A stretch of 42,237 nt of DNA from Tritrichomonas foetus (taxonomy: Eukaryota > Parabasalia > Tritrichomonadida > Tritrichomonadidae), in NCBI GenBank assembly GCA_001839685.1, contig MLAK01000968.1, positions 1 through 42,237 on the forward strand. The letters are read 5' to 3'. A program made the translations under genes and the position numbers. Positions within the stretch are counted from its first letter, which is position 1. Each line of letters begins with the position of its first letter. Of the stretch, positions 1-8,700 are shown piece by piece. The notes under the pieces were generated by a model. It was not told the origin of the DNA. It searched no databases and was given only the letters and a program-made list of their open reading frames with translations.

Positions 1-148
1 CCCACAAAATCTTTGGGGGACCATTTTGTAAACCTTTCATATAGGAGGCGCAGTGAATGCGCTCCACAAAAGAAATAGTGATATTTTCATTTTTCGCGAT
101 CCCTTTGGCCGTAATGCAGATGTACAATGTGAAACATCTCCTGGTTAA
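1..148 (+). CDS. possible 3' end of a gene cut by the window edge, frame interrupted
   Basis: A 38-codon stretch is open from about position 32 to a TAA at 146-148. It is richer in G+C than the flanking DNA and ends in a protein-like tail (FIFRDPFGRNADVQCETSPG). The same frame has a TAA at 29-31, and another frame reads plausibly upstream of it, so there may be a frameshift, or this may not be a gene. It would converge on the L7 gene, whose stop is at 226. I do not recognise the protein and the call is weak. Confidence 0.22.
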
Positions 149-225
149 AAAATAATAAAAAAGGCAAAAAATAAATAAAAATAAAAAAATCAATTCAGAA
201 GATGAAGAGAAGAGGCTCGTTTTAC

Positions 226-945
226 TTAGAGCATTCTGTTGATGAGATCATCAATAAGGTGCTCGCGATTTCCGTAGTCACCACCTTCGACATAGTGGCG
301 GCGGATGCGGCGGAATCCACCTGTTGGTGTGTTCATCTTGAATGGCCAAAGGAAGTGGCTAGCAGCAGAAAAGTTTGGTCCACATGTGTAAATTTCATGA
401 GCAAGATCTTCTACTGATTCGATACCTAATTGACCTAATGCGGCTTGAACTACTTCGTTAGTTGTAAGTGGGATACGTTGGCCATTGAGGTTAGCGTAGC
501 CACGTTTTTGGATAAGATTTCTAACGGCTGCTGGTGATGGATATCCATAGGCGATATATGGTTCTACACGCTTTAACATCTCGATTGTAGCCTTATTGAG
601 TCTAACGAAAACAGCATTGTGCTTTTGGCGGAGGCGTAAAAGTTGAAGAATCTTACGAGATTGTGGGGCCATTCCATTAATACCGCGGATACGGAGAACG
701 AAGGCAACTTTGGCTTCGGCTGGAACGAAGAATCCTCCTTGGGCAGCAGCTTGGCTACGGTTTTCAATAAGTTCCTTTTCTTTTTGAACAAGTTCGGCAG
801 CATATTGTTTGGAGCGAGCAAGAATACGTTCTTGGCGGGCTTTGGCCTCGGCAGCAAGAGCATCACGCTTTCTAGTGTATTCAGATGATTGCTTTGACTT
901 GAGTTCTTCAAGCTTGCGGAGTGTTTCTGGAAGTGGTTTGGACAT
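226..945 (-). CDS. RPL7: 60S ribosomal protein L7 (uL30)
   Basis: This 239-residue protein is a large-subunit ribosomal protein of the uL30/L7 family and binds 5S/25S rRNA regions in the cytosolic 60S subunit. The N-terminus is a basic helix rich in K/R/E/A (about residues 10-70). The conserved uL30 core follows: FVLRIRGINGMAPQSRKILQ, then LRLRQKHNAVFVRLNKAT, then the conserved YIAYGYPS and LIQKRGY segments. The length is close to the usual 240-250. I chose the ATG at 945 (protein starts MSKPLPET), which is typical of L7. The frame stays open for 35 more codons to an ATG at 1050, but that part is hydrophobic and unlike any L7 N-terminus. The gene is divergent from the O-mannosyltransferase, and its stop is TAA. 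Confidence 0.95.
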   Translation of the reverse strand: MSKPLPETLRKLEELKSKQSSEYTRKRDALAAEAKARQERILARSKQYAAELVQKEKELIENRSQAAAQGGFFVPAEAKVAFVLRIRGINGMAPQSRKILQLLRLRQKHNAVFVRLNKATIEMLKRVEPYIAYGYPSPAAVRNLIQKRGYANLNGQRIPLTTNEVVQAALGQLGIESVEDLAHEIYTCGPNFSAASHFLWPFKMNTPTGGFRRIRRHYVEGGDYGNREHLIDDLINRML

Positions 946-1338
946 GGTTTGAATCAAAAAGGCCAGACTTTTTACAGCTAACCGCAGAAAGGAATTCAAA
1001 TTGAAATAAACGGTCGCCAATGACCAAGCCATTTTTGAAAATGTATCCAAAACTTTTTCTTTGATTAAATGGCTACTTGTTTATGAAAAAGTTGATTAGC
1101 GAATAATTGATTCCTTCTTGAGAGTTGAATATTAATGATAGGAGTGGATCTTTAGAATAAGATGATGTCAAATGTTAAAAAGAATGAGTAGAATTTTCTC
1201 AAGTGTATCAGAAAAATTTCTGAAATATTTAGAAATTATTTCATCTTTATCTGGACTTCTTGGCTATTTTTGTGATCGTTTAAGGAAGGCTATTTTTTTT
1301 TTGTCGAGAAAAATTTCTGCGAAATTGCATTTTCCAAT
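946..1338. other. divergent intergenic region between L7 and PMT
   Basis: This 393-bp AT-rich spacer must hold the promoters of two divergent genes. A GCCATTTAATC element on the minus strand (1063-1073) resembles elements found upstream of HBS1, URM1 and the TPR/SGNH gene. Two GGCTATTTTT-like words occur near 1261 and 1288 on the plus strand. No RNA gene or convincing initiator was seen. Confidence 0.5.
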
Positions 1339-2889
1339 ATGAACTTTTTAGCTTTTCTCCAGAAACTTCTGCGAGAAAAGCTAAAGCCATTTATTCAAGA
1401 CCCAACAGTAAGTGTGGATCTAGGGGGCAATGATGTTTTCTGTGTCTTTTTTATTTCCATTATTACTTTTTTTATTCGTTTTTGGAATTTTCAGCACCCT
1501 CCTAACCTTGTTTTTGATGAAATTCACTTTGGTAACTTTACTAATTTCTATATTAAAGGTCAATACTTCTTTGACATTCATCCTCCATTAGCCAAGTTTT
1601 TAATTGCTTTCATTGGCTACCTTTCTGAATATGATGGGTCAATTGCATTTTCGAAAATATATGGTAAGCCCTATCCAGATGAGTTTTACATTTCTCTCAG
1701 AATGACGCCAATAATTATTTCTTCATTGACACCAGTTTTTATTTATTTGGCTTTACGATTTGCATCATTTTCTATTATATCTTCTCTAACATCAGCTTTA
1801 TTAATTACTTTTGATACAACTTCACTCTGTGAAAGTAAATTTATATTAACTGATGGAATTCTTCACTTTTTTGTTGCTCTATGTTTAGCAATTCATAATT
1901 ATTGGCTTACATTAAATCCAGGAACGACAAATTATGAAATATGGAAATACATAACGTCTCTTTCGCTTGGGTGTGCATTTTCTGTCAAATATACTGCAAT
2001 GTCATTATGTTTTGTGATTGGGTTCACTCAAATTGTTCATCTTTTTCAACAAGCTGACTATATTCTTGATGAAGAGCTTTATAGACAAGTTTGTATTCGA
2101 GCTGCTCAACTTTTTCTTCCAGCAATTAGTATTCATATTATATTTTGGATGATTCATTTAATTCTTATTCCTTATGCAGGTCCAGATACATCAAAATTTG
2201 ATATTGAAAGCTATCATTTATTAAATAAAACAAATACAACTGATGATTTAGTTGATAAATCGTATATTTTACAAGGGTCATTTCTAATAAGCCGTGTATT
2301 TAACATTATTTTATCAATCCAATTTAGTAATGCAATGAACTATCAGCCACATCCATATATGTCAAGGCCAATTGACTGGCCTTTACTCACTGATGTTTGG
2401 GTTGGTTTCTGGAGTGAGAATCAAATGGAAGTAGATTGTGTCGGTAATATATTTGTAAATTATATTGGATTTATAGGTGTCTTGTTTGGATTATTTGCAT
2501 TTAAAAAACCAAATTGGATCAAAGGAATGAGGTTTATTGTTGGCTATTTTATGTCTTATCTTCCATTTTTTTTGGTTCCACGAACAATGTTTCTATATCA
2601 TTATATAATTCCCTTAATGTTTGCTGCAATGTCATTTGGTGTTACTTTAGATTTATATTTTCCTCCATTTTGGAAAGGATTAGTTGTATCAATAGCTCTT
2701 TTATTAGCAGCTTTTGGTTTCTTTTTCTGGTCACCTTTGGTTTATGCAACACAACTAGAAGCAGAAAGTCGAAACATTCGAATATTGAATAAGGCTTGGA
2801 TATTTGGCAACCAAGGAAGAGGAAAATGGGTTAAATATATGCATAGCCAATTTGATATAATTAAGCGAAGAGAAAATATAACACAATAA
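1339..2889 (+). CDS. protein O-mannosyltransferase (PMT, GT39 family), MIR-less
   Basis: This 516-residue multi-pass membrane protein should transfer mannose from dolichyl-phosphate-mannose to Ser/Thr of secretory proteins in the ER. The first lumenal loop carries the family signature: NLVFDEIHFG with the acidic pair D60/E61, then FFDIHPPLAK (HPP at 81-83). A run of hydrophobic segments follows, then YQPHPYMSRPIDWPLL, then VPRTMFLYHYIIPLMFAAMS and a last pair of membrane spans, matching the C-terminal four-TM PMT module. Fungal and animal PMTs have about 750-900 residues because MIR repeats lie in a large central lumenal loop. Here that loop is short and no MIR repeat can be seen. The start is the first ATG. 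The family is sure; the acceptor proteins are unknown. Confidence 0.9.
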   Translation: MNFLAFLQKLLREKLKPFIQDPTVSVDLGGNDVFCVFFISIITFFIRFWNFQHPPNLVFDEIHFGNFTNFYIKGQYFFDIHPPLAKFLIAFIGYLSEYDGSIAFSKIYGKPYPDEFYISLRMTPIIISSLTPVFIYLALRFASFSIISSLTSALLITFDTTSLCESKFILTDGILHFFVALCLAIHNYWLTLNPGTTNYEIWKYITSLSLGCAFSVKYTAMSLCFVIGFTQIVHLFQQADYILDEELYRQVCIRAAQLFLPAISIHIIFWMIHLILIPYAGPDTSKFDIESYHLLNKTNTTDDLVDKSYILQGSFLISRVFNIILSIQFSNAMNYQPHPYMSRPIDWPLLTDVWVGFWSENQMEVDCVGNIFVNYIGFIGVLFGLFAFKKPNWIKGMRFIVGYFMSYLPFFLVPRTMFLYHYIIPLMFAAMSFGVTLDLYFPPFWKGLVVSIALLLAAFGFFFWSPLVYATQLEAESRNIRILNKAWIFGNQGRGKWVKYMHSQFDIIKRRENITQ

Positions 2890-3649
2890 AAACCAATTGT
2901 TTGTTTTTTTATACAATAAAATTATGAAATTTATCACACTAACAATATAGCATCTTTAGTTTTACTTTATCGAGTTATAATAACTATAATTTAGAATGCA
3001 AAATGATGTTGTTGATATCAAAAAGTACTTATTATATAACTATATAATCATGTCGAATCACATTAACAAGATTTATTGATATGTGCATGTTGAAATGGAT
3101 ATCTTGATTGGATCAAGTTTTCCTCACCATGAATATTACTTCACCTAATTTGTCATCGATTCAAATATATTTGATTCATATCTATGCTAATATTTTTTAT
3201 CGAACTCTCATCTTCAATATATCAGCTTTTATTAAGCTAATTCAATTAACACAATTTGTAGAATCTAACAGTTCTACAATTACAGAATCAAGTAAAATAG
3301 TCAAATCTGCATATTGTTATTAGTATTTTGCACTGATAATTATCACGTTTGAACTTTTTGAATAGCCTCAGAAAGCCAGAGAATTTATTACATAATCACA
3401 TCGAGGCTGATGAGCGATTTTTGGGGATTTATATGTTGAAAAAAACATTTTATGACCCCATTAACCATGATGTGAAAGAAAATACTGAGATGATGGAATT
3501 CAGCCATCCTAATACTTCCAAACAAGTGTAATTTCATAGCTATGACATCAATGATGTTTCAATACTATTCAAAAAGTCGACTTTTTCTATTTGAACAATT
3601 TTGTGAATAAAATGTGAAATTCAGTCAAAAAAATCCGATCGAAATTGTT
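2890..3649. other. intergenic region, no gene seen
   Basis: This 760-bp AT-rich spacer lies between PMT and the HAD phosphatase. Short open stretches at 3108-3323 and 3349-3531 lack a sensible ATG start and resemble nothing I recognise. An ACTAAC followed by TATAG at 2938-2950 superficially resembles a trichomonad 3' splice site but has no matching gene. Confidence 0.5.
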
Positions 3650-4327
3650 ATGCAAAAATATCCTCATCCGATCAAAGCTGTGATTTTTGATAACGATGGC
3701 GTTATTATCGATTCACTGCCAATCTATCGAAGCGTTATTCGTGAAGTTATCGGTTTTGACTTCCCGCCGTCATTAATCGAAAAAATCAAAGGGAGAAGTG
3801 ACATCGACGTCTGCAGGATTTCTGTACAAGAATTGAATTTGCCAATCACGGTTGAAGAATTTGCAGCAAAAAGAAAAGAGGCCCTTCTCAGGGAATTACC
3901 AAAATCGAATTTGATCCCTGGTGCCGAAAAAATTGTTCGCAAAATGAAGGAAATGGGACTCCCAATTGCTCTTGCAACAAGCGGAGATCGAGCCGGCCAA
4001 ATCGCCAAAGCATCCAACCATCAGAAATTCTATTCGTTATTTGACTACATAATTTGTGGTGATGAAGTGGAAGAAGCAAAGCCCTCCCCAGAAATATTTT
4101 TGAAGGCGGCTGGAGAACTTGGAAAAATGGCGCCTGAAAACATCCTGGTGATTGATGATGCTCCAAACGGAATAATTGCTGCAAATAGAGCAAAAATGGT
4201 TCCAGTAATGTTGCACAAAGGTGATGTGAAATATAATGATGAATTGCAAAAGCCTTATATGAAAATTGATTGTTTGGACGACTTTAATTATGATTTATTT
4301 ACTTTTGATAAAAATAACATGTTATAA
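3650..4327 (+). CDS. HAD-superfamily phosphatase, subfamily IA (phosphoglycolate phosphatase / beta-phosphoglucomutase-like)
   Basis: This is a soluble 225-residue hydrolase of the haloacid dehalogenase superfamily. All four motifs are present: motif I AVIFDNDGVIIDS (nucleophile D14, acid/base D16), motif II ALATSGDR (S111), the motif III lysine in EEAKPSPEIF (K144) and motif IV VIDDAPNG (D169/D170) for Mg2+ binding. A helical C1-type cap fills about residues 20-90. This layout suits removal of phosphate from small metabolites such as phosphoglycolate or sugar phosphates; the substrate cannot be read from sequence. The frame is open 12 codons further upstream, but only from a GTG, so the ATG at 3650 is used. 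The stop TAA is followed about 110 bp later by the tRNA gene. Confidence 0.9.
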   Translation: MQKYPHPIKAVIFDNDGVIIDSLPIYRSVIREVIGFDFPPSLIEKIKGRSDIDVCRISVQELNLPITVEEFAAKRKEALLRELPKSNLIPGAEKIVRKMKEMGLPIALATSGDRAGQIAKASNHQKFYSLFDYIICGDEVEEAKPSPEIFLKAAGELGKMAPENILVIDDAPNGIIAANRAKMVPVMLHKGDVKYNDELQKPYMKIDCLDDFNYDLFTFDKNNML

Positions 4328-4436
4328 TCGTTGTTAATCATTTAAAAAGAGTTGATAAATCAGAATAATTTTTGCTTGAAATAATCCACTTCGAATAAGA
4401 AAAATTGCATAACAAGGAGTTTTTCAATAATCAGAT

Positions 4437-4509
4437 GTGCCACTGGCCCAATGGATAAGGCGTGTGCCTACGGAGCATGAGATTCTAGGTTCGAGTCCTG
4501 GGTGGCACG
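4437..4509 (+). tRNA. tRNA-Arg: tRNA-Arg (anticodon ACG)
   Basis: This is a 73-nt cloverleaf without an intron. The acceptor stem GTGCCAC pairs perfectly with GTGGCAC, and the discriminator base is G. The D-stem is GCC/GGC. The anticodon loop CTACGGA gives ACG at 4470-4472, read as Arg (CGU, and CGC/CGA after A34-to-inosine editing). The T-arm is CTAGG-TTCGAGT-CCTGG. Internal promoters fit the consensus: box A TGGCCCAATGG at 4444-4454 and box B GGTTCGAGTCC at 4488-4498. CCA is not encoded, as expected in a eukaryote. Confidence 0.96.
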
Positions 4510-4518
4510 TTTTTTTTT
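4510..4518 (+). terminator. RNA polymerase III terminator of the tRNA gene
   Basis: A run of nine T starts directly after the discriminator base of tRNA-Arg. This is the usual Pol III stop signal. Confidence 0.85.
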
Positions 4519-4642
4519 CTTTTCATCTATTTTCTTGGTTTCGAAAATCATAATTGCAGACTTTTTGATTGGCAGAAAGATACTTATATGAGAACAAATG
4601 AAGTGATTGCTAATATCATATGATACGGATTCTGGTATTTGT

Positions 4643-4676
<34 letters not shown>

Positions 4677-5770
4677 ATTTAAATCGTATCATTTACAGTA
4701 AGTTTGATAAAATAGTTTCTTCTTGTTGTCATCATTTGTTGTCTACAGAAAACCTTCAGTAAAAATCAAGGAAGGGTTAATCTCTTGAATATTGTAAATT
4801 TTGACTTTTTAATCCAATCATTAATTCTGAATTGTAGATTTTTTGATTTGAAGTGAAAGCAGTATTCGATATGTTTACTGAACTGCATTTTGAAATTGAA
4901 CAATCGCCAAATAGTCTTTATTATATGCATATACTAAGATTTTTTTTGCTGTTAGACTAAACAAAGATTTTGATAGTCGGAATTTCAGACAAGATACAAT
5001 TTCTGATGTGTCATGAATTTTCGATATTTTGAATAGTTTAATGTTTTATTGGCGAGTGTTTGAAGGTTTTTGGAATCTTTCCTGTTGGTAATCAAAGAAA
5101 TATTGAAAAAACATGATTATGAAATGAAATATTTTTGAATAAAATTGATGTAATATTTCTGAAAAACAACAACTTTTTGAGAATGATCACCAAGTTATCA
5201 TGTTCTTCACATATCTCAAGCTATTGTTGCAAATTTGGAAAATAAATTCATTTATATTATTTGAAATTACATGTAAAAAGCTAAATAATCTATTTTATTA
5301 GAAATTTCATCTAAATACATCATTCATCAATTGAAAACTTTGATTTTTTGTATATTGACCAATTGAAATATGAATCAATGTTTGAACTAATGACTAACAG
5401 ATGGTTTCATCCATGACTTATACATGTAATTTCTAATTGCAAAACATGATCTGGTTCATTAAACATTATTTCAGATCGGCTATTTTGGCATGTTGAAAAT
5501 GGTGGTATGTATAACAATAAAATGATATTAGTTCAAATGAAAAAAGTTGATGAAATCAATATACAGAGACAAAAAAGTATCACTTTATTTTCCATACCAA
5601 CCATTCACAAACTAAGAATTCAATTATTTAGTAAATGGATAGTCTATATGCCATTGAAATTAGAGATTTTTGGTTTTCATTGAAATTCATTCAGCGACCG
5701 TTTAAATGTGTGAATATTACAAAAAATTTGTAATTAATAAACGTACATCTATGCGTTTAAAATTGACAAA
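4519..5770. other. long intergenic region, no gene seen
   Basis: This stretch of about 1.25 kb is AT-rich and lies between tRNA-Arg and the CFAP43/44-like gene. Both strands are crowded with stops and I see no coding signal. It holds the T31 tract described separately and a 13-nt inverted repeat (GAAATTACATGTA at 5263-5275 against its complement at 5421-5433). The upstream region of the next gene should start near 5650, but no clear initiator is visible. Confidence 0.5.
4620..4692. repeat. T31 homopolymer flanked by an 8-bp inverted repeat
   Basis: An uninterrupted run of 31 T (4645-4675) is enclosed by ATGATACG (4620-4627) and its exact complement CGTATCAT (4685-4692). One extra base beside the left arm breaks a longer match. 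Homopolymers of this length are often miscounted in assemblies. Confidence 0.7.
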
Positions 5771-8700
5771 ATGGATAAAATCATCACACATGAAGAGTGT
5801 GTAGGCTTTGACGCATCATTTGGAGCCTGTTTTGTTGATGATTATACATTTTGTATTCGTGCCGGAAATTTTTTACAAATAAATCGTTTTAAAGATCGTG
5901 CAATTGATCAACTCGGAATTATTAATGGCGAACTAACAGGATTTTCTGCAATGGCAGGGGACCCTCTTAACAAAATTCTTGCCTATGCCGATACAGTACG
6001 CAATCCAATGATTCATTTTGTTGATACAAGTGGAGTCGAAACTGGAACTTTAACTATTGGAAATATACTGGGTATTAAATCTCTTGGATTTTCGTATGAT
6101 GGACAGTGGCTATACTCCCTCGGAGGTTTACCAACATTTCGATTATCAGCAATTGACATGAAAACACGTGAAGAAGTATGCAGCAAAACTTTTGATCTCC
6201 CAATTGGTGAGCATATTTCAATATGTCCAACTAAATCGCGGGTTGTTGCAGTTTATGGTGATTCTGTTTTGAACATTCCCAAACTCCCTGATGAATTGTT
6301 AGATGAAAAACCACCTCACCTCAGATTTTTCACTTTACTTGGTGCATCGAATCAATACATTTTCTCTGAAGTTACTTGTGATGTTCCTGATCCAGTTATT
6401 TCCATTTGCTGGTCTCCCCATGAAGAATGCGTTGTTGGAACAACCACTGGAATGATATATTTCATTGATCCAACTACAGGACAATTAACAAGAGAGCCTT
6501 ATTCAATGAGCTATCTTGGTGAAGGTGAACAAAATGCAACTGCAATATATTGTACTTCCAAATATATGATTACGAGTGGAAGCACTGGAAATTTGTACTG
6601 GATTGAACTTGATGATCTTGAAAAGAAAGAGGATCTTTTTATTTTAGATACTAGATCATCATTAATCTTTGCAAATATTCTCCCAGGCACAAATTCATTA
6701 TTCTTTGCCTCTGAAAAGAATATGTTATCATGTATTGACTTAGATCAAGAAACACATAAATATGTTGACGAAACTTGGATTAATTTAAGAGACACACATC
6801 GTGGTCCAATTACATCGTGTGTTGCACTTCCTCATTCACTTGTAACAGCAGGAAGAGATGGAACTCTTCGGTTTTACAGCTTTAGTCCATTTTTAGGATT
6901 AACTCAGAACTTTTCTTTCGGCAGTGATCCATTGACTGCTCTTGCAGCTTCTGGTGGAGGATATTTAGTTGCTGTTGGATCTGAGAGTGGAATGGTTCGT
7001 ATCATTAATACAGTTGATTCATCAACGCCAATTTTATTATATAGAGAAAGACTTCATAAAGGACCAGTTTCTGCAATCACAATTTCCAGAGAATATATTG
7101 CATCAGCATCGTCTGATGGATCTGTTGTTATACTTCAATCTGATCCCAAAGCAATGTTTCCAATTATTGGACAGCTTAAATTGAAATCAGGTATTGTTTC
7201 TCTTGCTTCTCCAGCTCCATTAGGAAATAATCAACAGCTTCTCATTGCAACTAGACACCGAGAAGTCATAAGAATTGATATTCCTAATGAACCAGCTGAC
7301 AATTTTCAACTTAATGTTGATAATCTTAATCGCGCAATGCTGAAAGTATCGAATAAAATTACTGGAATCTGTTCTGAACCTTCTCTTCGTGAAGACCAAC
7401 AGTATTTTTATTGCGCATGTGATGATAAGACAGTGAAATATTATTGCATGCCAATTACTACAGGTGATCTTGATGTTGTTGGTGTTGATGATGTGGAAGC
7501 CTCTGCACCTGATGATGTTTTAGGTGGGCATGCCAAAGCTGTTTCAGCTGTATCTCTATCACCAAACCAAAGCTATGTAGCTAGTGGTTGTGCAGGCGCA
7601 TCTCTTATTGTCAGGGAAGTTGATGTTCAAACTGCCCAAGTTCTAAACACAATATTAACTGTTACTCATCATGATCCCTTAAATGGAGCCATTTCCTCAA
7701 TTACATTTTCACCAGATGGCAAAAAAATATTTACAGTTGGATATGATGGTTGTATTAATATGTATTCAATGAAAATACAAAGTTGTCCAATTCCTGCTGA
7801 TCAATATGAAATGCCACAGGGTTGTTTGAAGATATCTGTCAGTAGAGTTTTTCTTATTGAACAGCAAATTAGTAATTTAATTGAAGTTTGGCAAAAACGC
7901 GAGTATGATGCTGGTGATGAAGATGGATTTCAAGCTGATGATGGGCCAGGATATGAAGAACTTGCTCTCTGTGATCAAATAAAAGCAGAAGAAGAAAAAA
8001 TACAGAAGGAAGAAACTGAAAAATTCCAGAAAGAAATCATGAATGAGCTTCAACAAATCCAATCGGAATTCACGACATTAATTAATGAAAATGAAAATGC
8101 ATCTGAACTTGAGAAACTTAACAAATCTGATTTTACACTTGATGTTGCTACATCAGAGAAACTTCAGCAAGTGGCTCAAATTAAGTCACAATTAGTTCAC
8201 TATCGGAGGAGAGTTAAGAATCAAATTCGTTCTCTAATTGCTCAATCTATTACCACCAAATGTTTTCAACCTTTCGAACCAAAACTTACCTCAATATATG
8301 CATTTAAAGTTCCTATTTCGTTTGATAATTTCCCACTCCCGATTCCAAATGAAAAAAGGAAGCGTCTGGCTCAATGCATTACATTATTAAGACGTACTGA
8401 GATTGCCGCACTTAGATATAAGCCATCACCAACAGATCCAAACCGAATTGCACCTTCAATGATGCGCGATAATAATCTTGATGGAGCTAGATATCTTTCA
8501 TCTCGTTCAAACTCACTTGTCCAGCTAACAGCCACAGAAAGTGAACAAGAGATTGTTGTCAAAGATGATCTCAAACTCCTTTATGATCCATTCCAAATAG
8601 TCACAGCCAATAGAAAAATTACCCAATTAACTGTCATTCAAAATCTTATTTTCGAAGAAATGAACAAATTTAATATTACTTTTGAAGAGCTTTTAGCCAA

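Noticed and set aside
946..1050. 35-residue N-terminal extension of L7, hydrophobic and reminiscent of an organelle-targeting leader
   Set aside because: L7 proteins start at the second Met (MSKPLPET) with the usual basic helix. Organelle targeting makes no sense for a cytosolic ribosomal protein, and the upstream part is probably the 5' leader or promoter that happens to be open.
2936..2950. ACTAAC...TATAG, a possible trichomonad 3' splice site
   Set aside because: The match to the conserved 12-base branch/3' splice element is inexact, there is no GTATGT partner next to a broken gene, and flanking genes are complete without it.
3108..3323. 71-codon open stretch between PMT and HAD
   Set aside because: It starts at TTG, is AT-driven in composition and has no motif.
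3349..3531. 60-codon open stretch with fairly balanced codons
   Set aside because: It begins at a TTG without an ATG near it and shows no recognisable motif or family; I could not support a gene.
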